Shown here one piece after another: positions 1-12,640 of a DNA stretch of 64,000 nt; the stretch's first letter is position 1, and the number at the start of each line of letters is the position of its first letter. Source of the stretch: Epiperipatus broadwayi (lineage: Eukaryota > Onychophora > Udeonychophora > Euonychophora > Peripatidae); contig JAQFVV010000018.1 in the NCBI GenBank assembly GCA_028023455.1, positions 10,808,771 through 10,872,770 on the forward strand. The letters are read 5' to 3'. The notes below the pieces were generated by a model. It was given only the letters and a program-made list of their open reading frames with translations. It did not search any database and was not told the origin of the DNA. The position numbers were made by a program, and so were the translations under genes.

Positions 1-740
1 TAAAATATTTATATTGATACTGCTTTGAATCATCTGGTACATCTTTATCATTTAGATATTTGGTATATAACTTTGCCAAAAAAAAATTCTATTTCTTCAC
101 CTGCTTCTTTTAATATATCAATTATAATTCCCTCATTACCTGGAGCCTTTTCTTTCTTCATAAATTTAATTGCATGTCTCACTTATTCATTTAAAATTCT
201 GGGCAATTTGGAAGATATAATAGATATAGAAGGTACTTATTCTTTATTACTATATAATTCTTGATAGAAGTCTTCTACCCATTTCATGATGTCACCTCTC
301 TTTTTAGTAATAATTCTATCTTTTTTCTTATTGCAGATAAAAATTTCCTACTAAAACCAAAATGTTGTTTTACACTCTTGAGACTTATTCTCTTCTACAG
401 CTTTCCTTGCTGGTTTACAGTTATATTTTCTTATATCATTTTCAATTCTTTTCCATACCATTTTACAAAATTTGTGATATTCAATCCTTTTTAATGCAAC
501 ATTTTCGTATTTCTTCATATTCCTTCTTGTCTCCCTAAATTCTCTAGTCTCAGTAAAAATTTTATTAATCAATTGCTACTTTTTTCTACCAGCTATCTTT
601 GTTACAGTTTTTAAAAGTGTATCCGTTATTTTCATATGAATTTCATTCAAATCTGAATCTAGTTCAAAATCTACTAATACTTGAAACCGATTTGTAAGTT
701 GTAATTTAAATTTATTAGAATATTTCTGAAGATTAGGATT
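1..740 (-). pseudogene. RTE-like LINE fragment (reverse transcriptase region, decayed)
   Basis: The reverse complement of this stretch aligns by eye, base for base over long runs, with plus-strand positions about 15150-15780 of the RTE copy further along the window. Both share the region just before the reverse transcriptase core: a conserved lysine-rich stretch, the KYNCKPARKA-type motif (351-572) and the segment reading KDVPDDW near position 40. The element continues off the left edge, so only the linker and the start of the RT domain are present. Stops and frameshifts break the frame several times, so no protein can be made. I infer a second, older copy of the same family, integrated in the opposite orientation. 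Confidence 0.75.
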
Positions 741-744
741 ATCA

Positions 745-1195
745 ACTGTAAATATTGTTTATATAAGTATACTGACAATAGTTTGAAATTCTTGATTGTT
801 ATCTATATTGGAATTGTCTAAGTGTTGACTCATTTCTAATGGTTATTTATAAACCTATTTAGCCTTGAACATTATTACACTTATTATTTAAGTAATACTT
901 TGGGTGCAATTTAAAAATTATTATTGCAATTTGTAATGTTATAAATGACTATTTATTAGTCTGCATTCAAAACAGGTTGTATTTACTTGTTTAAGGAGGT
1001 TTATAATTTCAACCTCTGTAATCAAGTTGCAATCTTTAGTGTCTTTATAAATATATGAGACCATTAATGGAGGTGGGATTCCATCTCTCTTGCTAAAAGG
1101 AGGTTGCCTTGACAATAGTTTGAAATTTTTGATTGTTATCTATATTGGGATTGTCTAAGTGTTGACTGTTTTTTAATGGTTATATTAATGTTTAT
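745..1195 (+). repeat. Tandem ~336-bp repeat, 1.3 copies (family shared with 24085-27360 and 46310-46560)
   Basis: The block beginning GACAATAGTTTGAAATT at about 773 recurs at about 1109, giving a period near 336 bp; the second copy is partial. The unit contains AGGTTTATA, CAAGTTGCAATCTTTAG and AGGAGGTTGCCTTGACAATAG. Diverged copies occur at 24085-24404 (continuing at 27217-27360) and, on the minus strand, at 46310-46560. The 24-kb copy lies between two inverted PLE arms, so I suspect this is the PLE terminal repeat (pLTR) or a derivative. I found no coding capacity and no hammerhead core. Confidence 0.7.
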
Positions 1196-3787
1196 TATGA
1201 AGTAGTTTAGCTTAATGTAGATTATTAAACAAATAAACAAATATTGAAATTTATCAGAAAGATTGATAAATTAGGTTAATACATATTAACTTTAAAAGTA
1301 CTTACTAAAGCAGTCTCTAGACTTCAGATGTTTGTTGGGATCTCTGCCAGAAGGCAGTTGATTAAGTAGACAACAGTGTACTATAACCAAGCAATAACAG
1401 TTGATCATCATCAGTAGTAGTATTTTGTCCTCTTAATTCAATTTTACAACTCTGTTGCATAAATTTTAATGATCCCTTTACATCATTAAGACACACTGAA
1501 AATAGAAAACCTCCTTACAATAGGTAACATAATGTGTACTTAACACACTATTGCTAATACTACAACTATTATTAGTATGAATATTATTATTAACATTATA
1601 CAAATATTATTGCTATTACCAACACTATTGATATTAAAATTATTATGATTATTCTTGCTACTGTTTCTATTACTGCAATTAATATTATCTCTACAAATAC
1701 TGTTGCTACTATTACTACAATAAATACTCAATCAATTACTATTTCTGCTATATTTATTTAGCACATAGTTGTTGTTGTTTTTTTTGTGTGTGTGTGTATG
1801 TGTGTGACAGCTTAATTAGTAACAAAATATGATAAAGGAACTTATAGAGAATCCAACCAGGAATGTCTGTCTATACTAATATAAATAAATTGCATTAAGG
1901 AAATAGATAAGAGCAATACGCGTGGGTTGCCCTGAATCTATTGATGAGACTCCACTTGCATATAGAAATATCAACTCAAGTGGTTTTATTGTTAGATATA
2001 AAAATATATTTGGAACCTCATAAAAATTCCATTTTCATGCCATAATTCTTTAATTGTAATCTCAATTAAACATTCACAAAGAAGATTTTGATTTCAGAGA
2101 AGTCTTAGATGTTGGAAACTATATATTGAATTATTGGCAAATCCAATTGACTTAATATCTTTTTATACATTTTTCATAAGACAACTTTTCTTTTAATATC
2201 TGCTAAAAAAAAATAGATAAAAAGCAACCACCACAAAGGATTAGAGTGTGCCAGTAATAATTCTCATGGTAGCATTTGAGTATTCAAAAGTCAAGAAAGT
2301 TAAAATAAATATTAATCTAGTGCTAATGAATTATCTTGTCTAAATAATGATAGGATAGGCAGTAATCAAGTCAAGCATGATTATAACCATGCCTATAATT
2401 TTCTGTGTGTGGCAAGAATCTGCTAGCACTGATTGCTTGATATTTATTTGCTTTCATTTAGTATGTGCAAGAACTAAAAACATGTACTATAAATGGCTTC
2501 TTTTATTTATTATGTTGTTAATTAACCAACAATCTACCCTAAGGAATCAAACTCTATTTGTCAATTTATAGAAGTTTTTTATGCACACTATATTTTTGTC
2601 CTTTTTTTGGAATACAAACTAAAATGTTTTGTTCACAATTCCAATTTGCATGACTCTGAGTTGAGTGTTAATTATATAGAAATAAAGTAAGCACTAAAGT
2701 AAATACTTTTTTTTATCTACTAAAGTGTAATCATTATTAATACATGAAAAAAAGTGTGTGTATATATATATATATATATTCTTTTAATTTATCATAATTA
2801 GAAATAAGTACATATATCTGACATTATGCCTATGTTTAAAAATTCAGATTAAACGTATTTTCGAAATTAAATACATTATAACTAGCAGTGCTATATAATA
2901 TCGTGTAAGTTGCCAAAACATTTATCTCAGAACTAGATAATAAAACTTGAAGACCCTTAAAATATTGTATAGATATTATTTATCACTGACTGAACAGGTT
3001 TTTTTGCATATATGGTGATCTGATTTAACCATTTAAAAGATAACAGAATTACAATAATATTGCAACCTAGGTTTGAAAGTTTATATTAAAATTCAGAATG
3101 AATTTATCATATGATTTCACCATCACTATTAGCCTCTACATCATCATCATTATTATTAGTATCATTATTATTATTCCTGAAAATTATATGTATATCCCTT
3201 TTCTAAAATGATCTATCATCTGTTTGATACATTATTATAATTGTAAAGTGTGTTCATCTTTAATGCTGGATATTCATTTACTCTTTCACCTTTTTTTATA
3301 TTACGCATTATACATTTTTCTGATCAATTAGATCAATAATTTGTAAATTCAAATTTTTTATGCTTCCTAAAAAAGTATAATAAACTTTAGATTAAGACTA
3401 CTTGGATATTTATTTGATGATGCAGTTATGCAATTGAAAAAAATCTGAAATTGCATTGATTATTGTTGGAACCAAAATGTGCACAATATGAACAAAACAA
3501 AGCTTGATAAAATATAGGTAAAATAGATCACAGCCATATTGATACCTTAGAAATTAATGAAAGAAGGTGGACTGAATATGAAGATTTTGGCCAGAAGAAT
3601 TCATTGTTTAATATTCAACCTAGAAACAACAACAAAAAGTGGTTTGACTTTCATTATTAGATTTAAGTCATTAAAAGAACTTGGTCTTTCAACGTATTTT
3701 TGAGAAAGATTCATTCAATATAAATTTAATTTTATGAGAATCTATTTAATATAACTATAATACAAATCTTTGTTCCAGTAATTCAAG
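1196..3787. other. AT-rich intergenic DNA with simple repeats
   Basis: No gene or transposon could be recognised. Visible structure: an ATT/ACT trinucleotide-rich tract at about 1545-1735, a TG tract at 1783-1806, a TATA run at 2757-2780, and CAT/ATT triplets at 3120-3180. The short ORFs here follow these triplets and are not credible. Confidence 0.6.
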
Positions 3788-4000
3788 CATATGAAAAAAG
3801 CCAGATCCAATAAGTGCGGGGCCCGATTGGATTTTTTTTTGCAGGGACCTCTATATATTAAATATTTAAATAAAATGCAAATTCAATATTTCGAAAAATA
3901 ACTTTTTGTTAATTTTGGTGGTGATGCGGGGCTCCTTCAAGTGTGGGGCCCAATTGGGCCCAATCACTCCAAATGCCTTAAATCTGGCCCTGCATATGAA
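3788..4000. mobile_element. hAT MITE, 197 bp, with 8-bp target duplication
   Basis: The element spans 3796-3992 and is flanked by a perfect 8-bp duplication CATATGAA (3788-3795 and 3993-4000). The right terminus, read inward, is CAGGGCCAGATTTAAGG; the left terminus is the diverged AAAGCCAGATCC. GC-rich subterminal blocks (GGGGCCCGATTGG and GGGCCCAATTGGGCCC) stand out from the AT-rich surroundings. The 8-bp TSD and CAGGG terminus are diagnostic of the hAT superfamily. It has no coding capacity and depends on a transposase elsewhere. Confidence 0.85.
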
Positions 4001-5902
4001 GAAACTGAAATTTGATAACAAAGTGATGCAGAAATCGATACAATTTGTAGTCAGCTATACTTTTCATGACTGGTGATTGTTTTACAGGAATATCAAAGTC
4101 ATAAATAGAATAAAAGGGAAAGGCATTAAATAGAATGGAGTTGCAAGCAAAGATAGTTGCAAGCAAAGATAAAACAGATATGTTATTAACTATACATATA
4201 TATTGCAAAGAGCTTTTCATGAGCTTTAGATATAAAAGATATATTATCCAAGTTCGTCCATAAACAGTCTGTTATTTACTATAATTACTTTTTTCAACTT
4301 GATATAATCAATTTTTTATAAACATTTGCATTTTCAAAAGCTCTTGCTAGAACTTGCCAATGAAAAACTTTTCAAATGCAAAAATAACATAAAATCACAC
4401 CAACTTATATAATACCCAATTCCATCTAACATTCCAATCACTCTAAATATTGAACATTTACAATAAATTAAGATTGAGTTTTACCTTTTATAATAAGAAT
4501 AAATGCTGATTCTTATTTTTTCATTTTCTTCAAAAAAGATAATTTTAGCTTTGTCAAAATTAATCTTATGACGTTAATTCTTCTCATGATATATACTGTT
4601 GAATTAAGATAATTTTTATTTAACTCGTTGGTATACTTCAATTCTTTCATTTAAAGTCAAACTACTCTCATCTACGTATATATATATTTTTTTACAAAAA
4701 AACTACTTCAGAAATAATGTTCCTATCATTTTTCTCTTTAATATTATTTAAAAATTATTTAAAGTTACTCTTTTCTCCAAGCCTTTTTTTTTTTACTAAT
4801 TATAATTTCATTCTCAAGTCAATGATTTAAACGGCTAAGAAATAAAATCTTTATATTTTTGTATTAATAACCTAATATTCCTAGCACTATAGTTTTATTA
4901 AATGAAAATATGTACTAAGATCATTTTATAGAATTACTTTCTTTGATATAAAACTATAATTTTAAAAATATTTAATTTCTTATTTCTATAATAAGACTAT
5001 TTCAAATGCATTTTTTATGAATATATATATATCTTTCAGATTTTTTCGTATAGAATATTAATATTAACAACAAGCAATTATATCTATGGAAAAATATGAA
5101 TTGCATCTTTTACCCATGAAATTTTTCACTATAACATTTATATAAAAAAAAAATTACGATTGTGTCTAGATATCAAAAAAATCATTATCTAGGCTAAGAA
5201 AATATAAGGGTTATCAGGTTTATATTTTTATCACAAATAGTTGACTAAACAATAAAGCTATAAAATTTGGTCATTTATCAGACACGGTTTGTAACTATTT
5301 GCTACCCTCTGAACATAATTTATTCTAACTTAAAATTTAAAACTATATTTTTTTTCCATTAAAATGTAAATACATACATATAAATATAAATAATTATATA
5401 TTTACTGCTTATGCTCACACATTTATATATTTCAAAGCATCATATATATGTGTGTATTAATGTTTTTTTTATTACAAAAAATATTATCTGCTAATAGAAA
5501 AAAAAAATACTTTCCCAATTTACAAGTCAGAGACATCTTTCTGAAGCATCTTGCAAATAAAATATCAGGAAATGCAGATTGGATCTGGGGAGCTGCAGAT
5601 AGAGTAAATTTTATCAAAAACTTCCTTCTGAAATGTCTCACATAAGATTAAAGTTAATCTTAGAGAGTCAGAAAAAATTGGCAATAAATTAATATTCATA
5701 ATAGTGTTAACTCACTTCCTACTTTGATGCAAACATTTTACATTTTTCAAAAATTTTAAAAACACAAATTCTAAAGTTACAAGATGGATAAAGATCAGCA
5801 CTATTTTTTATTTGAATTAATAAATATATTATATACTTATGACCTGGAATTTGTCCACGTCTGTAATATGTATCTGTGATCTAAAATTTGACCATGCTCA
5901 TA
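4001..5902. other. AT-rich intergenic DNA, no gene seen
   Basis: Nothing recognisable beyond low-complexity A/T runs. A 17-bp direct duplication (AGTTGCAAGCAAAGATA) sits at about 4139-4172. The two overlapping ORFs on opposite strands near 5432-5645 show no family resemblance and are best treated as chance. Confidence 0.55.
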
Positions 5903-6343
5903 ACTTAGGACAGTGGTTTCCAAACTTTTTGTGTCTCTGCTCCCTTTTTTTCTGGAAAAATGTTGCACTCCCCTAATTTTTAGAACATTCTAATTTTATA
6001 AATACTATCATATTTACAATTTCATTTCAATAGATTATAAAGTAATATACCCTACTTAATATAGATAAAAGTCTTATATTAAACAGTTTATTTTTATGAT
6101 ATAATAATTTTTAATAAAGTAAATTTTACAAAAAAACAAAAGAACATTGTTTAAAATTATAATAACATTGCCTGATTAATTTATAATATTTAATGCAATG
6201 GAGAGTGTTTATTAAAATAATCAAGTTTGTCAAACATTGAAGATAGGGCTACTCTCATTTCTGCTTCAATAATGAAATGAGATCAATGTTTTGTTTTTAA
6301 ACAGCAACAGCAGACAAAACAGTTTTACATAATTAAGATGTTA

Positions 6344-6593
6344 ATAAGTCAATTATTTTATATAGCGCGATGTTTTTTATAAACAATAATATTTAAACAG
6401 CATTAAACTGTTGCACATGCGCTTTGGATTTTAAATATAAAATGAATGAATACTAACACTGGAAAAGATAGATGGCCATTCTATCTTTTTCAAAGACTTT
6501 ATCATGTGGTTGAAGTGTTAATGTTCATTCATTTTATATTTAAAATCCAAAGCGCATGTGCAACAGTTTAATGCTGTTTAAATATTATTGTTT
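6344..6593. mobile_element. Foldback insertion (84-bp palindrome arms) with 15-bp target duplication
   Basis: A long inverted repeat has arms at about 6377-6460 and 6514-6596 that are almost perfectly complementary. The ~53-bp spacer itself contains a smaller hairpin (GATAGA/TCTATC). A perfect 15-bp duplication, ATAATTAAGATGTTA, occurs at 6329-6343 and 6594-6608, exactly bounding the insertion. The palindrome is asymmetric: the left side carries about 33 extra bases, while the right arm ends at the TSD. A long, exact TSD with one truncated arm is what target-primed insertion would produce and is unlike cut-and-paste MITEs. It sits inside the ZBED5-like hAT and is therefore younger. Confidence 0.8.
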
Positions 6594-6629
6594 ATAATTA
6601 AGATGTTACAAATGGTAATAGAATTTCTA

Positions 6630-8330
6630 AAACTTTGTTTATTGAAGTAGGAAATTGTTTCTACACTCATAGTCATAAAGTACCAATCTTTTCTTGTTCT
6701 AACATCTGTTTTAATATGCTGTCACAAGATACTTCAATCAATATTTCTTGCTCTGATGTCAAAAGGTCAATTACAGCATGTGTTTCAATTGCAAATGGTT
6801 TTTTTTACCTATTTATATTTCAACATGTCAACATCTTTAAAATAAAATGAAAATTGTTTCTATAGATTGGTCAAATGATTATTAATAAAAAGTTTACTTT
6901 CTTCTACTTTATTTGGAGGACAAGTGTTTTTGAAATTGGGAAACATATCCAAAGTATTATTTTTCAAATTAAACATCCACCACTCAAATTTTTTCTTAAG
7001 TGCAAATAACTTTTATCTTTCTGCATCAAAGCATGAGATTAAAGTCCTTGCATTGATTTATTTAAAATACTAAGGTTTTCAAAATATCCACTAAATAAGC
7101 AAGGTTTACAAGGAATTTTGTGTCATAAAACAATTTTGCCTCATCTCTATTATTATCAGACAGAAATATGACAATTTCTTCTTTGAGTTCAAACATTCTT
7201 TGAAATACATTGAACTGAGAAAGCCAAATATGTTTAGCAATAATATGAGTGCTCTGTGTTCTGCATCCATATCATTACATAATTCTGTGAACAGCCTTCC
7301 TCTTAATGGGCTGATTTTAATAAAGGTTGCAACTTTTACAATAGCTTTAAATATCATTAGAAAATCTTCACTCATACTTTTTGATGCAAGTGATTGTCTA
7401 TGTATCATAAATGTGTCCAAATTGCATGAGGAACTACCTTTCAAATTAGAACTTGCAAACCAGTTGTCCTGCCATAGATTTGGCTCCATTTGTATATATC
7501 CCAACACAATTCTTCCAAAGAATGCCAATTTCATTTAAAAATGTATCAATCGCATTGAAAACTTCTTTTTCTATGGTATTGTTGTCAATAGGTTTACAGA
7601 ATAATAAATCTTCTTTAATATCTGTTTCTACAAGGTATATTACATATGAAATCAGATGAACATCTTTATTTACATGTGTTGCTTCATCCAACCTAGCAAA
7701 GTATAATCTGACAGTTTTAGTTTGTCTATTAATTAATCATAAAGATCTCCAGACACATTAAAAAAAACTTTTCTACCACATTATCTGCAAGAAGAATTTT
7801 TTGAAGTTGGTTAGAATATAATTCACTGGGCATTGTTTCTACCATGTCAATAGCTGCAGGTAAAACCAATGTTTCTCTTGTTAAATGTGTTTTTTTTTTT
7901 TTACATTTAACAATTCTATAAAAACCTTTATACAATGCAAGCAATGCTTTTGTTATTACAGATATGGTGTTTGAAAACATATTTTGTTGTTTATTCAAAA
8001 TATATAATTTTCTTTGGAAAAATTCTTTTGGCTTGCCAAAGTGGTCTGCATATAGTTTTTCAAGATTATGTTGTAACTAGTTAGGTTTCATGCTTTTTGC
8101 AGCTAAAATATTCATACAGATCAAACACATCAATTTTTCTTCTCCATTAATAAGAGTACTTATAAATCCCAATGTTAACTATAGTTGATCATATTTTTGA
8201 GATTTAACATTATTATTTTTCATAGCTGTATTTACATTGGTTAAACAATTTTTGCTAGTATCAATTTCATCTTCTTCTGCTTTTAGTTTCAATTCAGTTA
8301 CATATTTATCCATCTAAAAAGGATAAGCAT
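6630..8330 (-). pseudogene. ZBED5-like hAT transposase pseudogene
   Basis: Minus-strand fragments in several frames reconstruct the order of a ZBED5/SCAND3-type hAT transposase. About 7860-7730 has the segment ending QKILLADNVVEKFF. About 7530-7490 has the GIYTNGAKSMAG motif. About 7440-7200 has the segment with SPLRGRLFTELCNDMDAEH. In family members the GI-motif reads TDGA, and its Asp corresponds to the second catalytic acidic residue; here it is Asn, so the enzyme would be inactive even without the frameshifts and stops. No intact BED zinc finger was found at the N-terminal end (about 8200-8330). It is entirely contained in the hAT element and is not a host gene. Confidence 0.8.
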
Positions 8331-8620
8331 TATTTTAAAACAATTAATAAATATTATTCCCAGTTTTTGAAATTCTCTCAGTAATTATTAAGAATGCACA
8401 AACTATGAATTATATCTGTGGTATCAAAATACACACTACATAGTACTTATCTCACTCATGTCATTAGTAGAAATGGGACAAAGCTTCATTAAGTATTTGT
8501 GAGTAATTTTCTTCAGATACTGATCTGAATTTGTATGTTTGGTAAAATTGCATGATCCTTGTAAGTCTTGTGCCTCCCTAGAGAATCACACCCCACCATT
8601 TGGTAAACATTGATTTAGGA

Positions 8621-9939
8621 TATAATCCATATAAATCTTTAAAAAAACATTTAGTTTAAAATTTTTATGGATAGACATTCATAGTCAATCTACCTTGCCA
8701 TATAATTATTAATTGATAAATAGGCTTTTGGTTATTCTATCTAGAGAATAAAATAAGCAAAAAAAGAAAACTAAAAACTCAAGCCAACTTTCTTTCACTG
8801 GTTCTCTATAGAATAATGAAAGGTGGAGGGGGGGGTTCTCCTACAGAAGCTATTTTATCTTTACATATATATATGCACATACAATCTTGTTTTCAACTTC
8901 GTTAATTATATGCAATAAATTTTGCATATATATGTTGATATACTTTATGAAGTGTGAAATTATTCTTTTAGTTTTCTACTCAGTTTAATGAATTTTTGGT
9001 GGTGCACCATAATCATATATATGTGTGTGCGTGTGTGTGCGTGTGTAATTAAGCAAAAGAATAATTGAAAAATTTTCATGTAATAACTAGAGAGATTCAA
9101 TAAACTAACAATTAAAATTAACAACTCAAAGCTCTCTAAGAAATTTTTAGTTTTTTTCAGGGATAAAATGTAGTTCGATTTTATCACAATGCCCTAGGTC
9201 AAGGGTCAGCAGCTTTTTGAGTGGTGCCATACCAAATCTATGTTATACTGTTGTTGTATGTGTCTATATGACTCTACCAATCTTATTATATATACTATCA
9301 AAACTGGTCTGGTTACAATGCATTTCAAAATTATATATTATATACTTTTACTACTGGATCATATATTATTGGTCATTCAACATTTTAAAATACACAAGAT
9401 CTTATGTGAATATGATTTTGTTAAATTATATTGCATTCGAAAGACAAGCTTAAAATGTCCTCTGGCATGGAGACAATTCATTCCATTGGAGCTTTAAAAA
9501 ATGTATTGTTTACAAAATTGCTGATTAATGGTCAGTAATTCAGAATCGGCAAAATGCATTTAAAACTTTCAATGGTTTAAATTTAAAAGCTGATTAATGA
9601 ACCTAATAAAATAAAACAAGTATTTTTCTAGTACTCATCAAAAATATTTAAAAAGAATTTATTTTTGTGATATAAAAAATCAACTCGAAATTGGAAGAAA
9701 ACTATGGACATTTGGAGTTTTTCTTTACAAGAAATTTGTTTTCATTACACAATAGCCATTTACAAAAAAAAAAAAAAACCACAATGATTTTTAACTTATT
9801 TGCGATCGAAGGATAATATCATTTCACATAATTGCGAACTTCATTAACACATTGACCCTCATTAACACATTGACCCAACTATTACTAATTGTAAACTTTT
9901 TTTTTTCAAGTAAATATGCCAAAACTTAAAATGTATTAT
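8621..9939. other. AT-rich intergenic DNA, no gene seen
   Basis: Contains a G run at 8829-8836, a GT-rich tract at about 9016-9047, an A run at 9763-9778 and an 18-bp tandem duplication (CATTAACACATTGACCC) at about 9841-9876. ORFs at 9217-9497 show no recognisable similarity. Confidence 0.55.
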
Positions 9940-10259
9940 GTCAATGAATACATCAAGCTTCTTTTTAAAACTTGTTTTTATATGACTATAATAAAAATAA
10001 AATACATCCAACATTTCGACTATTTTACATGGTCTTTTTCAAAGAACACTAAATAAAAATATATAATAATAAATATCACATATTCTAAACAAATGCAAAA
10101 ATACTAAAAATTCTCTTTACATCAACAGCTTTTCTATTACAAACAATCTCAACTTAATCAAATTTTTTACAATTATATACCATTCAAAAAAATACCTTAA
10201 TAATATTTAATTAACAAACCTATTATTTTCTATTTTCTTTTCTATTAATATCTTGTTTA

Positions 10260-11150
10260 ATCCAGATTTAATATCATTAATTTAAATTCCTTCCTTTATC
10301 AATCTTTTATGGTATGACTTTATACATTCTGAAGGTTTCATTTCAAAATCTTTGTTTAAATTTATTCATATGATTGTAAATAGCAGAATTTTTATCTCTT
10401 AAATGCTGTTTTAATCTAGTTTCCAATTTATCCTTTGTAGTCCCAACATATGACATCTCTGTATTCTTTTTAAAACAATTCAAACATTTTATAATGTAAA
10501 CTGAATTCATAATCTCTAAATTATTACTTTCCCTATTATTAGTAATTAAAAAGTTTAAACATCTTTTCTTTTTATAAACTGCGTAAATGAAAACATTATA
10601 TTTCTTATTAATCATTTTAAATAATTTTCTAACTTTAACAAACAAATCTTTGGATAAATTGAAACCAATATAAATTCCCTTTTTTTTTTAATTCTTATTC
10701 TTATTTCATCTTATTCTATTCTTTATTTTATCAATATTTTTATTAGAAAATAAATGTTTAATAATATCTCTAGGATAATCATTTATAAACACTCATGCTT
10801 TATCATATTAATCTAATTTTTAAACAAATTATTATTTGAACATAATTTAATTGCTCTAAGAATTTTATTATTAATAATATTTATTTTACTACGATTATCA
10901 ATAGCTGATAACCAATTATTTAATAATCCAAAAAATGTTTTTTTTTTCTATATGCAGAAGTTTCTATAATAACATTATTATTAATACAAATTTTTTTTAA
11001 TAATCTTAACATCCATATATTCAATAACATTAATTTTTTTTTTTCCATAGTAAGTTTAATTTTCTCCTCTTTACTATTAATATATTTCAAAAAACTATCT
11101 GCCTTTCTTTTATTAAACATTTATTTTCTAATAAAAATATTGATAAAATA
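10260..11150 (-). pseudogene. Penelope-like RT C-terminal linker and GIY-YIG endonuclease (partial)
   Basis: On the minus strand, 10645-10343 reads VYIIKCLNC, then SYVGTTKDKLETRLKQHLRDK, then AIYNHMNKF. This is the GIY-YIG order: two beta strands ending in YVG, then an Arg/His helix. The next segment in another frame (about 10340-10220) continues with ECIKSYHKRLIKE, as PLE C-termini do. Upstream, 11120-10920 gives a basic, Asn-rich stretch compatible with the RT-endonuclease linker, but no RT catalytic motif is seen. PLEs use this endonuclease to nick the target for reverse transcription. The copy is frameshifted and lacks the N-terminal RT, so it is inactive. Confidence 0.72.
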
Positions 11151-11219
11151 AAGAATAGAATAAGATTAAATAAGAATAAGAATATATATATATAAGGAAT
11201 TTATATTGGTTTCAATTTA

Positions 11220-11640
11220 ACCAAAGATTTATTTGTTAAAGTTAGAAAATTATTTAACTGAATTCATAATCTCTAAATTATTAAATTCCCTATTATTATT
11301 AATATAAAAAAATTAAACTTTTTTTCTTTTTATAAACTGTATAAATAAAAACATAATAAAATGTTTGAATTGTTTTAAAAAGAATATAGAGATATGATAT
11401 GTTGGAACTATAAAGGATAAATTGGAAACTATTTAAGTGATAAAAATTCTGCTATTTACAACCATATGAATAAATTTAAACATAAAGATTTTGAAATAAA
11501 CCTTTAGAATGTATAAAGTCATACCATGAAAGAATGATAAAGAAATTTATATTAATGAGATTAAACCCGAATTAAACAGGATGTTAATAGAAAATAAAAT
11601 AATAGGTTTGTTAATTAAATGTTTTTAAGGTAATTTTTTG
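11220..11640 (+). pseudogene. Penelope-like GIY-YIG fragment, inverted partner copy
   Basis: The plus-strand copy of the same coding segment carries YNHMNKFKHKDFE at about 11457-11500, followed by degenerate C-terminal sequence to about 11600. Part of the GIY core is deleted relative to the minus-strand copy. Downstream, 11780-11860 holds the CTTGAAAAAGACTACATAAAATAG block that mirrors 10010-10060. It is non-functional, and its value is in defining the palindrome. Confidence 0.65.
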
Positions 11641-11902
11641 GATGAGTATATAAATGTAAACAAATAGATTAAGTTGAGATTGTTTGTAATAGAAAAGGTG
11701 TTGAGGTAAAGATAATTTTTAGTATTTTTTAATATTTTTGCATTTGTTTTGGAATATGTGATATTATTATATATTTGTATTTTTATTTTTTAGTGTTCCT
11801 TGAAAAAGACTACATAAAATAGTCAAAACGTTGGTTGTATTTTATTTTTATTATAGTCATATAAAAACAAGTTTTAAAAAAAAGTTTGATATATTCATTG
11901 AT

Positions 11903-12640
11903 ATATATATAAAATTATGAATTATTTTGAAAATAAAAAATGTGTAGATGATATTTTTTTACTATTTAATTATGAATAGAAGCTTTTCAAATGAATTAAT
12001 CGATATAATATTCTGCCTGAATATAAATTTACTCTAAACACGCAGTTGTGTACACAAATAGCAAAGACCAGTTGATCGTCAAAAAAAAAAATCCAGGCAA
12101 AATTAAACCTCCTGGGGGGTATTTCCATCCCATTGAAAATAGCAAAGATCAAGTGTACATTTATTATACAAAATTATTAGTAAATTAAACTGAATCATGG
12201 TTTTCATTTACACGTGAGTCGCATTGGCAAAATGTAGGTGATGGCACAAATGTGTGTGTGTGCTGTAATTAAAATATTATTCTCTACTATTTTAATTCAA
12301 TCAGAGTGCCATTGATAATCGATTCGTGTACCTTGCTTGTCCTAGGTGCCTATTCCCTAGTCTTACATTGAATATGAATTCAAGAAGAGAAGTTTTAATA
12401 TGTAGTCATCATTACTGATAAATTTCTCTAGCTGTTACATGAAATTTTCTCATTTTATTCCTTAATTAATATATTTAGTACATATACATAGCTCATATGG
12501 GGTTGCTTTGTTATTATCAAGATTTCAAAAATGATGTGATTTTTCAAAATCGTCTAAAATGAAAATTTACCGCTAGTTCTTTTATTCGCACCTTAATTAT
12601 TCATGAAAATAATTAACTTAATGTATATCTATAAAATATC
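11903..12640. other. AT-rich intergenic DNA, no gene seen
   Basis: No transposon ends or coding region recognised. The phrase TAGCAAAGA occurs twice (about 12058 and 12139) around a C/G-rich patch CCTCCTGGGGGG; its significance is unknown. Confidence 0.5.

Larger units (their letters stand above)
5903..8620 (-). mobile_element. hAT transposon, ZBED5-like, degenerate
   Basis: The element is 5911-8612 (about 2.7 kb). It starts CAGTGGTTTCCAAAC; the right end read inward is CAATGTTTACCAAATGG, so the termini are inverted repeats. The flanking duplication is ACTTAGGA (5903-5910) versus ATTTAGGA (8613-8620), 7 of 8 identical. Transposase remains lie on the minus strand (see separate entry). A 250-bp palindromic insertion interrupts the left portion at 6344-6593. 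The terminus, 8-bp TSD and coding similarity together make the hAT assignment secure. Confidence 0.88.
9940..11902. mobile_element. Penelope-like element palindrome (two inverted 3' halves, ~800-bp arms)
   Basis: The left arm (about 9940-10762, element on the minus strand) and right arm (about 11116-11902, plus strand) are inverted copies. Matching blocks include GTCATATAAAAACAAGTTTT at the outer ends, TCTTTTTCAAAGAACACT versus AGTGTTCCTTGAAAAAGA, and TTATTTTCTAATAAAAATAT at the inner ends. Both arms encode the same GIY-YIG region. The spacer (10763-11115) carries coding sequence only in the minus orientation. The arms have diverged through substitutions and short indels, so the palindrome is not recent. 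Confidence 0.8.

Noticed and set aside
1540-1731. Asn/Ser-rich minus-strand ORF
   Set aside because: Produced by ATT/ACT triplet-rich DNA; no similarity and no complexity.
7200-7659. Plus-strand ORFs of 112 and 68 codons
   Set aside because: They are antisense shadows of the ZBED5-like transposase on the minus strand.
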